Below, in pieces: positions 34,667 to 41,710 of a DNA stretch of 41,710 bases (positions are counted from its first letter, which is position 1; each line of letters begins with the position of its first letter). The stretch covers positions 1 to 41,710 of the forward strand of contig JANQFP010000056.1 of assembly GCA_028277795.1 (NCBI GenBank), written 5' to 3'. The position numbers and the translations under genes were made by a program. Below the pieces are notes generated by a model. That model did no database searches. It saw only the letters and a program-made list of their open reading frames with translations, and was not told the DNA's origin. Source of the DNA: Rhodospirillales bacterium (GTDB taxonomy: Bacteria; Pseudomonadota; Alphaproteobacteria; Rhodospirillales; JANQFP01).

Positions 34667-37600
34667 ATGACCCCCTACGCCGAGCTGCAGGTCACCACCA
34701 ACTTCTCGTTCCTCAGGGGCGCGTCGCACCCGGAGGAGATGGTGCTGGCGGCGGCGCGGCTGGGGCATCGGGCGGTCGCCGTGACCGATCGCAACACGCT
34801 GGCCGGCGTTGTGCGCGCCCATGTCGCGGCCAAGGAAGCCGGCATGCGGCTGGTGGTGGGAGCGCAGCTGGACTTCCGCGACGGCACCCCGAGCGTGCTG
34901 TGCTTCCCCGCCGACCGGGCTGCCTACGGGCGGCTGGCGCGGCTGCTGACCGTGGGACGGCGGCGGGCGCCCAAAGGCAAATGCTGGCTCGACCGTACCG
35001 ATCTCGAGGCCCACGGCGACGGCCAACGGGTCGTCGTGCTGCCGCCGCGGGACCCGGACGACGGCTTCCGGGACGCCCTTCTTGATCTCAGAAATCACTT
35101 CAACAAGCGGATATATCTCGCTGCCAGTCAACTCTATCTCGGCGACGACGCCTCCCGCATCGCGGCCCTGGCCGACCTCGCCGCCGCCTGCCGGGTGCCG
35201 CTGCTGGCGACCAACGACGTGCATGCGCACACGCCCGACCGGCGGCCGTTGCAGGACGTGCTCACTTGCATCCGCGAGCACTGCACCGTCCACGACGCCG
35301 GCTGGCGCCTGTTCGCCAATGCCGAGCGCCACCTCAAGCCGGGCGACGAGATGGCGCGGTTGTTCCGCGACCACCCCGAGGCCGTCGCCAACACCGTGCG
35401 CCTGGCCGAGGCGTGCGCCTTCTCCCTCGACGAGTTGCGCTACGAGTACCCGGTGGGCCCGGTGCCCGAGGGGACGACTCCCCAGTCGGAGCTGGAGCGC
35501 CTGACCTGGGCCGGCGCCGCCGAGCGCTATCCGGCCGGCGTGCCCGACAAGGTGCGGGACCAGATGGCCCACGAGCTGGCCCTGATCGCGGAGCTGGGCT
35601 TCGCGCCCTACTTCCTCACCGTCCACGACATCGTCCGCTTCGCGCGGTCCCGCCACATCCTGTGCCAGGGCCGGGGCTCGGCGGCCAACTCGGCGGTTTG
35701 CTACGGCCTCGGCATCACGGAAGTGGATCCGGATCGCGTCGACGTCCTGTTCGAGCGCTTCGTCAGCGCTGAACGCAACGAGCCCCCCGACATCGACGTG
35801 GACTTCGAGCACGAGCGCCGCGAGGAGGTCATCCAGTACGTCTACGGGAAGTACGGCCGCGACCGCGCCGGCATGACCGCCACCGTCATCTCGTACCGCA
35901 CCAAGAGCGCCGTGCGCGAGGTGGGCAAGGCCATGGGTCTCAGCGACGATTCCATCGTCGCCTTGCAAAGCGCGGCGTGGCGGCGGTCGTGGGCCGAGGT
36001 GACCGACGCCGCCATCGCCGAGGCCGGGCTGGATGCGGCCGACCCCACGGTGCGCCGGGTCATGGCCCTGGCCGGCGAGCTGCGCGGCTTTCCTCGACAC
36101 TTGTCCCAGCACACCGGCGGCATGGTCATCACCAAGAGCCCCCTGTCCGATGTGGTGCCCATCGAGAACGCGGCCATGGCGGACCGCACCGTCATCGAGT
36201 GGGACAAGGACGACCTGGACGCCCTGGGCATCCTCAAGATCGACATTCTCGGTCTCGGCATGCTGACCTGCGTGCGCAAGGCCCTGGCCCTGATCGCCGA
36301 TCACCACGGCCGCCCCCTCACCCTGGCCGACGTGCCGGCCGAGGACCCGGCCGTCTACGACATGCTGTGCGAGGCAGACGCCATCGGCGTCTTCCAGGTG
36401 GAAAGCCGCGCCCAGATGAGCATGCTGCCGCGGCTCAGGCCCCGCTGCTTCTACGATCTGGTCATCGAGGTGGCCATCGTCCGCCCCGGCCCCATCCAGG
36501 GCGACATGGTGCACCCCTATCTGCGCCGCCGCCAGGGCATCGAGGCCGTGGAGTACCCCTCGCCCGACCTGGAGCAGGTGCTGAGCAAGACCGAAGGGGT
36601 GCCGCTGTTCCAGGAGCAGGCCATGAAGATCGCCATCGTCGGCGCCGGCTTCACCCCGTCCGAGGCCGATGCCCTGCGCCGGGCCATGGCCACCTTCCGC
36701 CGCTTCGGGCAAATCCACGGGTTCCGCAACAAGTTCATCACCGGCATGCAGGAGCGGGGCTACGCGCCCGACTTCGCCGAGCGCTGCTTCAAGCAGATCG
36801 AGGGCTTCGCCGACTACGGCTTTCCCGAATCCCACGCCGCCAGCTTCGCGCTGCTGGTCTACGTCTCGGCCTGGCTCAAGCGCCACTATCCGGCGGCCTT
36901 CGCCTGCGCCCTGCTCAACAGCCAGCCCATGGGCTTCTACGCCCCGGCCCAGATCGTCCGCGACGCCCGCGAGCATGGCGTCACCGTGCGTCCGGTGGAC
37001 GTCAACCTGAGTCACTGGGACTGCACCCTGGAGCCGGAGTCCGGCGGCGGCGACGTGGCCCTGCGTCTCGGCTTCCGCCAGGTCCGGGGGCTGGCGGAGC
37101 GGGACGCCGAAACCATCGTCGCGGCCCGCGGCAGCGGCTACCGCGACCTGATCGAGGTGCAGGACCGCAGCGGAGTCGGCAAGCCGGCCCTGGAGGCCCT
37201 GGCCCGCGCCGATGCCTACCACTCCCTGGGCCTGGACCGGCGGCGCGCCCTGTGGGCGGTGCGCGGTCTGGAGGACCAGCCGCTGCCGCTGTTCGCCCAC
37301 GCCGGGGCCCGCCCCGAGCCGGCCGTCACGCTGCCGGCGGCGGCGCCCGGCGAGCAGGTGGCCGACGACTACCGGAGCCTGCGCCTGTCCCTGAAGGCCC
37401 ATCCCCTGGCCATCCTGCGCGACACCCTCGCCGAGCGGGGGTTCGTGCCCTGCGCCACCCTCGAGGACCGGGCACACGACCGTCCGGTGCGCCTCGCCGG
37501 GCTGGTCATCACCCGCCAGCGCCCGGGCAGCGCCAAGGGGGTCATCTTCGTCACCCTGGAGGACGAGACCGGCATCGCCAACCTGATCGTCTGGACCCGG

Positions 37601-37792
37601 GTGTTCGACCGCTACCGCCGGGCCACCCTGGACGCCCGCCTGCTCGGGGTCGACGGCCGGGTGCAGCGCGAGGGCTCGGTCATCCACGTGGTGGCCGAGC
37701 GTCTGGTCGACCTCTCACCCCTGCTCGCCCGCCTGGACGCCCCGGCCGCCGCCGCCGAGCCCCTGCCCGTCCCGTCGCGGGACTTCCAGTGA
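34667..37792 (+). CDS. dnaE2: Error-prone DNA polymerase DnaE2
   Basis: C-family polymerase for SOS translesion synthesis, acting with ImuA and ImuB. The 1041-residue protein starts MTPYAELQVTTNFSFLRGAS, the usual DnaE2 beginning with its PHP domain. It contains the polymerase motif PPDIDVDFEHERREEVIQYV with the catalytic Asp residues, ILCQGRGSAANSAVCYGLGI, and GMVITKSPLSDVVPIENA. The OB domain near residue 950 shows RLAGLVITRQRPGSAKGVIF. Codons in 35080-35145 are notably AT-richer than the rest. A longer upstream frame through REP copy 5 was rejected. The start codon lies in the last copy of a repeated GCCGCCGCCATGACC context. Confidence 0.97.
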   Translation: MTPYAELQVTTNFSFLRGASHPEEMVLAAARLGHRAVAVTDRNTLAGVVRAHVAAKEAGMRLVVGAQLDFRDGTPSVLCFPADRAAYGRLARLLTVGRRRAPKGKCWLDRTDLEAHGDGQRVVVLPPRDPDDGFRDALLDLRNHFNKRIYLAASQLYLGDDASRIAALADLAAACRVPLLATNDVHAHTPDRRPLQDVLTCIREHCTVHDAGWRLFANAERHLKPGDEMARLFRDHPEAVANTVRLAEACAFSLDELRYEYPVGPVPEGTTPQSELERLTWAGAAERYPAGVPDKVRDQMAHELALIAELGFAPYFLTVHDIVRFARSRHILCQGRGSAANSAVCYGLGITEVDPDRVDVLFERFVSAERNEPPDIDVDFEHERREEVIQYVYGKYGRDRAGMTATVISYRTKSAVREVGKAMGLSDDSIVALQSAAWRRSWAEVTDAAIAEAGLDAADPTVRRVMALAGELRGFPRHLSQHTGGMVITKSPLSDVVPIENAAMADRTVIEWDKDDLDALGILKIDILGLGMLTCVRKALALIADHHGRPLTLADVPAEDPAVYDMLCEADAIGVFQVESRAQMSMLPRLRPRCFYDLVIEVAIVRPGPIQGDMVHPYLRRRQGIEAVEYPSPDLEQVLSKTEGVPLFQEQAMKIAIVGAGFTPSEADALRRAMATFRRFGQIHGFRNKFITGMQERGYAPDFAERCFKQIEGFADYGFPESHAASFALLVYVSAWLKRHYPAAFACALLNSQPMGFYAPAQIVRDAREHGVTVRPVDVNLSHWDCTLEPESGGGDVALRLGFRQVRGLAERDAETIVAARGSGYRDLIEVQDRSGVGKPALEALARADAYHSLGLDRRRALWAVRGLEDQPLPLFAHAGARPEPAVTLPAAAPGEQVADDYRSLRLSLKAHPLAILRDTLAERGFVPCATLEDRAHDRPVRLAGLVITRQRPGSAKGVIFVTLEDETGIANLIVWTRVFDRYRRATLDARLLGVDGRVQREGSVIHVVAERLVDLSPLLARLDAPAAAAEPLPVPSRDFQ

Positions 37793-37830
37793 CGCGGCTG
37801 TTGACGCTCATCCGCCCGGTCCCGGCGCAG

Positions 37831-37905
37831 GGGGCGGTCCTGGCGGCAGCACCCGATCCGGCACCCCGGGTCCGGTAGGGGCGGGTTTCAAACCCGCCCA
37901 TACGG
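37831..37905 (-). repeat. Inverted REP unit downstream of dnaE2
   Basis: A palindrome (about 37875-37905) plus the reverse complement of the GGCCGGATCGGGTGCCGCC-type tail found ahead of dnaE2. It carries the tail as far as GGTCCTGGCGG, matching GGTCATGGCGG in the other orientation, but no imuB-end copy. dnaE2 is thus bracketed by oppositely oriented units. Confidence 0.8.
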
Positions 37906-37975
37906 CGGTAACGATTCCGTTTGATTGGATATTGCTCTAGGTTCGCCGCCGGTCGGGGAATTGGAGGACGGACAC

Positions 37976-38410
37976 ATGAAAGCGCGGGTCAAGTGGGTGC
38001 AGGACATGACCTTCCTGGGCGAGTCGGGCAGCGGCCATTCGGTGGTGATGGACGGAGCGCCGGCGGCGGGCGGCCGCGATCTGGGCATCCGTCCCATGGA
38101 GATGCTGCTGCTCGGCGCCGGCGGCTGCACCGCCTTCGACGTCATCCACATCCTGCGCAAGTCCCGCCAGCCGGTGGCCGACTGCGTGGTCGAGATGGAG
38201 GCCGAGCGGGCCGACACCGACCCCAAGGTATTCACCCGCATCCACATGCACTTCACCGTCACCGGCCGCGGCCTCAGCCGCGACAAGGTGGAACGGGCCG
38301 TCGCCCTGTCGGCCGAGAAGTACTGCTCGGCCTCGGTCATGCTGGCGGCGACGGCGGAGATCACCCGCACCATCGACATCGTGGACCCCGACGCCGAGGC
38401 CAGGAGCTAA
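37976..38410 (+). CDS. OsmC family protein
   Basis: Small cytoplasmic thiol-peroxidase-type fold; OsmC and Ohr relatives reduce hydroperoxides with two cysteines. The 144-residue protein starts MKARVKWVQDMTFLGESGSG with GGAGG before the ATG. The two conserved Cys are visible: Cys 51 in LLGAGGCTAFDV and Cys 117 in EKYCSASVML. It is closer in length and pattern to the YhfA-type subgroup than to Ohr, so peroxidase activity is inferred, not certain. The TAA stop is the first triplet of a long palindromic element (38408-38466). A second OsmC domain occurs in the fusion at 40313-41551. Confidence 0.88.
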   Translation: MKARVKWVQDMTFLGESGSGHSVVMDGAPAAGGRDLGIRPMEMLLLGAGGCTAFDVIHILRKSRQPVADCVVEMEAERADTDPKVFTRIHMHFTVTGRGLSRDKVERAVALSAEKYCSASVMLAATAEITRTIDIVDPDAEARS

Positions 38411-38466
38411 CCCGCATTTCTCACATCCGCCACGGCCTGCGCGGCGCATGTGAGAAATGCGGGTTA
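38408..38466. repeat. Full palindromic element
   Basis: Perfect 19-base inverted repeat (TAACCCGCATTTCTCACAT and its complement, 38408-38426 and 38448-38466) with a 21-base GC-rich loop. It begins with the OsmC stop codon and could also end its transcript. Half copies occur at 32223-32253 and 41595-41634. Confidence 0.9.
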
Positions 38467-38505
38467 ACCGGGCGTTTACTTTCGGCGGCTAGCATTCGCG
38501 TCGCC

Positions 38506-38715
38506 ATGCCGGACGCCTCCACCACCGACGTTTACCGCTTCGCCGCCTCCATGGTGCGGCGCTATGGCCGCGACGCCGTCCTGGTCGCCGAGCTCCAGGC
38601 CGACATCCTTCTCGGCCGTTCCGACATGGACGGCTACCGCACCTGGAAGCGGGTCGAACTGGTGGCCGACGAGCTGCTGGCGGCGGAGGCGCCGGATTCC
38701 TCGCCACTGCACTGA
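38506..38715 (+). CDS. Small conserved-looking protein of unknown function (1 of 2)
   Basis: A 69-residue acidic protein beginning MPDASTTDVYRFAASMVRRY. I do not recognise its family. It looks helical, with AVLVAELQADILLGRSDMDG then YRTWKRVELVADELLAA. It aligns without gaps over 27 residues with the next small gene, sharing AV..A......LL.R.D.....RTW.RV (12 identities), so the pair are probably paralogues. No signal peptide or membrane segment. No clear ribosome binding site; the start is chosen as the ATG just before the patterned region. Confidence 0.65.
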   Translation: MPDASTTDVYRFAASMVRRYGRDAVLVAELQADILLGRSDMDGYRTWKRVELVADELLAAEAPDSSPLH

Positions 38716-38775
38716 CCGGCAGTGGCCCAGCCGGTCCCGCCCACGGGACCGCAAGACCAAGAAGGATCGGTCGTC

Positions 38776-38979
38776 ATGATGGTCGTCGACGTCTCTCCCC
38801 GACACACCGCCCAGGACCTGCTCGACCGCCACGGCCCCGGCGGCGCCGTCGAGTACGCCTGCATGTGCATCGGAGCCCTCCTGGCGCGGCGCGATTTCCA
38901 GCAGGTGCGGACCTGGCAGCGGGTCCGCGACACCGTCGATTCGCTGGTCCCTGCGCCCCGCCGTTACCGCCGACACTGA
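38776..38979 (+). CDS. Small conserved-looking protein of unknown function (2 of 2)
   Basis: A 67-residue protein beginning MMVVDVSPRHTAQDLLDRHG, with AAGGA about nine bases before the ATG at 38776. It is probably helical: AVEYACMCIGALLARRDFQQ then VRTWQRVRDTVDSLV. It shares AV..A......LL.R.D.....RTW.RV with the protein 60 bases upstream and has two Cys in YACMCIG that the other lacks. It ends in a basic tail, PAPRRYRRH. The two genes are co-oriented and close, likely one transcript. Function unknown. Confidence 0.65.
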   Translation: MMVVDVSPRHTAQDLLDRHGPGGAVEYACMCIGALLARRDFQQVRTWQRVRDTVDSLVPAPRRYRRH

Positions 38980-39046
38980 GTCGGCCGCCGCGCGGCTCCA
39001 GAAGCCCCGTGAATCCGGCCGCCGCATGCTGCGGTGCCACAAATCC

Positions 39047-39074
39047 TTGCAAAAACGGTTCCGCCGGTTAGCCT
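39047..39074 (+). promoter_or_regulatory. Possible promoter of the parA-like gene
   Basis: TTGCAA (39047-39052), 16-base spacer and TAGCCT (39069-39074), about 50 bases before the ATG at 39125. A moderate match. Confidence 0.4.
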
Positions 39075-39124
39075 GGAGTGGGCGGCCATTCTGACGCCGC
39101 CATGGACGAAGGGGGGTCCGGACC

Positions 39125-39781
39125 ATGGCGGCCACGATCATCACGGTGGCCCAGCAGAAAGGCGGGGCGGGAAAGACCACATTGGCGGCGCAACTGGCCG
39201 TGGCCTGGGCCGCCGAGGGCCGCCGGGTGGCGGTCATGGACATCGATCCCCAGGCCAGCCTAGGCGACTGGCATCGAATCCGGAGCGAGTCCGACGGTCC
39301 GCTGGCCGGGCCCCTGGCCCTCAGCGCCATCGCCGGCTGGCGGGTGTCCACCGAGCTGGGACGCCTGCGCCGGTCCTTCGACATCATCGTCATCGACAGC
39401 CCGCCCCACGCCGAGACCGAGGCCAAGGTGGCGGTGCGCGAGGCCGACTTGGTGCTGGTCCCGGTTCAGCCCAGCCCCATGGACGTCTGGGCCACCCAGC
39501 CCACCATGGATCTGGCCGCGTCCGCGAAGACGGGGGCCCTGGTGGTGCTCAACCGGGTGCCGGCGCGCGGCCGGGTGGTCGAGACCGTACGCACCCTGTT
39601 GGCGGAACAGGGGCGGCCCGTGGCCGAGGCGACGTTGGGCAACCGGGTCGCCTTCATCAGCGCCATGATGGAGGGCAAGGCGGTCATCGAGAGCGCGCCG
39701 CGCAGCCCCGCCGCCGACGAGGTGCGGACCCTGGCCGCCGAGGTCGGCCAACGGCTCGGCCTGCGACCCGCCGCCGCCTGA
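39125..39781 (+). CDS. Orphan ParA/MinD-type ATPase
   Basis: Deviant Walker ATPase of 218 residues. The deviant Walker A motif QKGGAGKTTL is at residues 11-20 with the signature Lys, the switch region is MDIDPQASLGDWH (residues 38-50), and VIDSPPHAETEAK is the Walker B region. The family positions cargo (plasmids, chemoreceptors, carboxysomes) on the nucleoid. It is short, without the N-terminal DNA-binding domain of chromosomal or plasmid ParA, so it resembles small solitary ParA proteins. No parB or parS is nearby, so the cargo is unknown. A CopD-like membrane gene follows after 48 bases and may share its transcript. Confidence 0.88.
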   Translation: MAATIITVAQQKGGAGKTTLAAQLAVAWAAEGRRVAVMDIDPQASLGDWHRIRSESDGPLAGPLALSAIAGWRVSTELGRLRRSFDIIVIDSPPHAETEAKVAVREADLVLVPVQPSPMDVWATQPTMDLAASAKTGALVVLNRVPARGRVVETVRTLLAEQGRPVAEATLGNRVAFISAMMEGKAVIESAPRSPAADEVRTLAAEVGQRLGLRPAAA

Positions 39782-39829
39782 CTCCGAACGAGACGACAAG
39801 ACCTCGAAACGACAACAGCCCGGATCACC

Positions 39830-40297
39830 ATGCCCAGCATGCCCACCGTCATCGCCGTCATCCACGTGCTCGCCGCCATCATCTGGGTCGGCGGCATGTT
39901 CTTCGCCCACATGGCGCTGCGCCCGGCCATCGACACCCTCGAGCCGCCCCAGCGCCTGACCTTGTGGAGCCGCGTCTTTCCCCACTTCTTCGCCTGGGTG
40001 TGGGCGGTGGTCATCGCCCTGCCGGCGACCGGCTACGCCCGCATCTATTTGGGCTACGACGCCTTCGCCGACGCCGCCGTACACATGCGAATCATGCACC
40101 AGATCGGCCTGGGCATGATCGTGCTGTTCGTGTTCCTGTATTTCGTCCCCTACCAGCGCTTCAAGAAGGCGGTCGCCGCCGAGGACTGGGATCACGCGGC
40201 GATCAATCTGCGCATGATCCGCCGCATCGTGGTGGTGAACCTGTTGCTCGGCCTGATCACCGCGTCGGTCGGCGCCTCCGGCCGCGCCTGGTATTGA
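39830..40297 (+). CDS. CopD-like four-helix membrane protein
   Basis: Inner-membrane protein of 155 residues with about four hydrophobic helices: VIAVIHVLAAIIWVGGMFFA, FFAWVWAVVIALPATGY, IGLGMIVLFVFLYFVPY and IVVVNLLLGLITASVGA. The first helix pattern (H...A...W.GG..F......P) with His 12 and His 27 is that of the CopD/HemJ-like superfamily, which includes copper-resistance and heme-pathway proteins. No direct evidence of copper handling. An alternative start is Met 4. It is convergent with the hydrolase-OsmC fusion, with only 15 bases between them. Confidence 0.72.
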   Translation: MPSMPTVIAVIHVLAAIIWVGGMFFAHMALRPAIDTLEPPQRLTLWSRVFPHFFAWVWAVVIALPATGYARIYLGYDAFADAAVHMRIMHQIGLGMIVLFVFLYFVPYQRFKKAVAAEDWDHAAINLRMIRRIVVVNLLLGLITASVGASGRAWY

Positions 40298-40312
40298 GGG
40301 ACCGCAGGACCG

Positions 40313-41551
40313 TCACTCCTTCAGGCGGCTTTCCACCAGCACCTCCGAGTGCAGTGTCCGGTGCACCGGGCACTTGTCGGCGATCTCCAGCATGCGTGAC
40401 CGGGTAGCCGGGTCCAGGTTGCCGGTGATGTCGATGACCCGGTCGATGCGGTCGATCTTGCCGGTCTGGGTCTCGCACTGCTCGCAGTCCTCGGCGTGGA
40501 TCTTCTTGTGGCTCAAGGTGACCGCCAGGCGCTCCACCGGCAGTCCCTTGCGGTCGGCGTACATGCGGAGCGTCATGGTGGTGCAGGCGCCCAAGCCGGC
40601 CAGCAGCAGGTCGTAGGGCGACGGCCCGGTGTCGGTGCCGCCGTAGTGCACGGGCTCGTCGGCCAGCAGGCTGTGCTTGCCGCCCACCGACACCCCCTGG
40701 GCGTACTTGCCCGTGCCGGTCTCGGCAACCACCACGGTGTCGGGCTCGGCCACCAGGGCCGGCGCCGGCGGCGGCGCCGTCTCCTCGCCCAGGTAGCGCT
40801 CGGCCCAGGCGGCGATGACGCCGGCCACGTAGACCGCGTCCTGGCGCCGGCTCAGCAGGTGGTCGGCATCGTCGAGCGACACGAAGCTCTTGGGGTGCTT
40901 GGCGGCGACGAAGATGTTGGTGGCGTTGTCGATGCCCACCGTCTGGTCGAGGGGCGCATGGAAGACCAGCAACGCCTTGCGGAGGGTGGCGATGGCCTCG
41001 TGCATGCGGCGGTCGGCGATGTCGTCCAGGAACTGCTTCTTGATGCGGAAGGGCCGGCCGACCAGGCACACCTCGGCCTCGCCCGCGGTTTCGATCTCCC
41101 GCAAGTCGCCAGTGAACAGGTGGCTGACGTGGGCCGGGTCGTAGGGCGACCCGATGGTGGCCACGGCCACCGCCTCGGGCACCTCTGCCGCTGCGGCCAG
41201 CATGGCCGTGCCGCCCAGGCTGTGGCCGACCAGGATGCGTGGCGCCTGGTGGGTTTCCCGCAGGTAGGCCGCCGCCGCCACCAGGTCCTGGACGTTGGAC
41301 GAGAAGTTGGTGTTGGCGAACTCCCCCTCGCTGGAGCCCAGCCCCGTGAAGTCGAACCGCAGCACCCCGATGCCGTGCTCTGTCAACTCGCCGGCGATGC
41401 GCGCGGCGGCGAAGATGTCCTTGGTGCAGGTGAAGCAGTGGGCGAACAGGGCGAAGGCGCGCGCCGGGCCAGCCGGCAGGTCAAGGCGTGCCGCCAGGGC
41501 GTCGCCTTGAGCGCCGGGAAACGTGATCTTCTCGCTGCGTGAGGCCGTCAT
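40313..41551 (-). CDS. Bifunctional alpha/beta hydrolase-OsmC fusion protein
   Basis: A 412-residue cytoplasmic protein with two domains. Residues 1-255 are an alpha/beta hydrolase: LFAHCFTCTKDIFAAARIAG, nucleophile Ser 111 in ILVGHSLGGTAML, likely Asp 202 in HAPLDQTVG and His 231 in DADHLLSRR. A Pro-rich linker (258-270) leads to an OsmC domain (about 275-412), with Cys 323 in LLAGLGACTTM and Cys 394 in ADKCPVHRTL. CEQCE near residue 358 adds a further Cys pair. This fusion is a known family annotated in many proteobacteria; the substrate is not known. ATG at 41551. A half copy of the palindromic element lies 43 bases upstream. Confidence 0.93.
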   Translation of the reverse strand: MTASRSEKITFPGAQGDALAARLDLPAGPARAFALFAHCFTCTKDIFAAARIAGELTEHGIGVLRFDFTGLGSSEGEFANTNFSSNVQDLVAAAAYLRETHQAPRILVGHSLGGTAMLAAAAEVPEAVAVATIGSPYDPAHVSHLFTGDLREIETAGEAEVCLVGRPFRIKKQFLDDIADRRMHEAIATLRKALLVFHAPLDQTVGIDNATNIFVAAKHPKSFVSLDDADHLLSRRQDAVYVAGVIAAWAERYLGEETAPPPAPALVAEPDTVVVAETGTGKYAQGVSVGGKHSLLADEPVHYGGTDTGPSPYDLLLAGLGACTTMTLRMYADRKGLPVERLAVTLSHKKIHAEDCEQCETQTGKIDRIDRVIDITGNLDPATRSRMLEIADKCPVHRTLHSEVLVESRLKE

Positions 41552-41594
41552 GCTCTCTTGGTCTCCGTTCAGACCGGATTTCGGCGGCGCATCC

Positions 41595-41634
41595 TAGCCC
41601 GCATTTCTCACATCCACCATGGTCTGCGCGGCGC
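41595..41634 (+). repeat. Palindromic-family half element
   Basis: TAGCCCGCATTTCTCACATC then CACCATGGTCTGCGCGGCGC. It matches the left arm and loop of the full element (38408-38447) with four differences; the right arm is missing. The rest of 41552-41710 shows no gene. Confidence 0.85.
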
Positions 41635-41710
41635 CGTCCCGCCGACAGGGCAGGAGAGCCGCGCCGCGCGATGCGGGGCCATCGGGCAAGCGGCTCGACG
41701 CACCCTGTCG

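Larger units (their letters stand above)
33594..34672 (+). repeat. Expanded imuB-dnaE2 junction: tandem array with REP palindromes
   Basis: Four copies of the imuB terminus (real at 33594-33617; copies from 33717, 33840 and 34566) alternate with four copies of GCCGCCGCCATGACC-like sequence (ATG at 33697, 33820 and 34546; the real dnaE2 start at 34667). The first units repeat with an exact 123-base period. Each unit contains one REP palindrome. The third unit is interrupted by about 603 bases holding the RAYT gene. The 320 bases from the imuB stop to the RAYT start contain only this array. Confidence 0.9.

Noticed and set aside
34391-37687. Very long minus-strand frame opposite dnaE2
   Set aside because: Antisense shadow of a high-GC gene: composition is dominated by Gly, Ala, Gln, His and Val with no family motifs, while the plus strand encodes full-length DnaE2.

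Overview
The window is a high-GC, gene-dense chromosomal segment. Gene order (tig-clpP-clpX-lon-hup-tRNA-Val ... tRNA-Asp-nuoA to nuoN-birA-coaX-rnj), an alphaproteobacterial-type LexA box (GAAC-N7-GAAC), a phasin gene with PhaR-like operators and an imuA-imuB-dnaE2 mutasome all point to an alphaproteobacterium, most likely Rhodospirillales. This is inferred from protein families and synteny; no database search was possible.

Positions 1-16409 (minus strand) hold a complete 14-subunit respiratory complex I operon, nuoA to nuoN. It is followed by birA, coaX and the start of an RNase J gene cut by the window edge. Many of these genes overlap by 1-8 bases, as in one long translationally coupled operon. 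tRNA-Asp lies 67 bases upstream of nuoA.

Positions 16477-20633 are a tRNA-bounded accessory pocket between tRNA-Asp and tRNA-Val. It holds an AbiEi/AbiEii-type toxin-antitoxin pair bracketed by the real tRNA-Asp and a decayed second copy of the tRNA-Asp 5' half plus promoter. It also holds a lipoprotein that fuses a caspase-like protease to an SUMF1-type domain lacking the usual catalytic cysteines. This is the most defence-like part of the window.

Positions 20765-27560 (minus) are the protein quality-control block: HU, Lon, ClpX, ClpP and trigger factor, followed (upstream) by tRNA-Leu. The trigger factor carries an unusual run with 14 histidines. Positions 27664-30928 hold NAD(P)HX repair (nnr), a divergent D-amino-acid dehydrogenase (dadA) and a phasin.

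Positions 31125-37792 hold the SOS-controlled mutasome operon imuA-imuB-dnaE2 (plus strand). The imuB-dnaE2 junction has been expanded into a tandem array that contains REP palindromes, repeated copies of the imuB 3' end, repeated dnaE2-start-like sequences and a REP-associated transposase (RAYT) gene. A second palindromic repeat family occurs three times in the window, once in frame inside imuB. Positions 37976-41551 hold an OsmC protein, two small tandem paralogous proteins of unknown function, an orphan ParA-type ATPase, a CopD-like membrane protein and an alpha/beta hydrolase-OsmC fusion.
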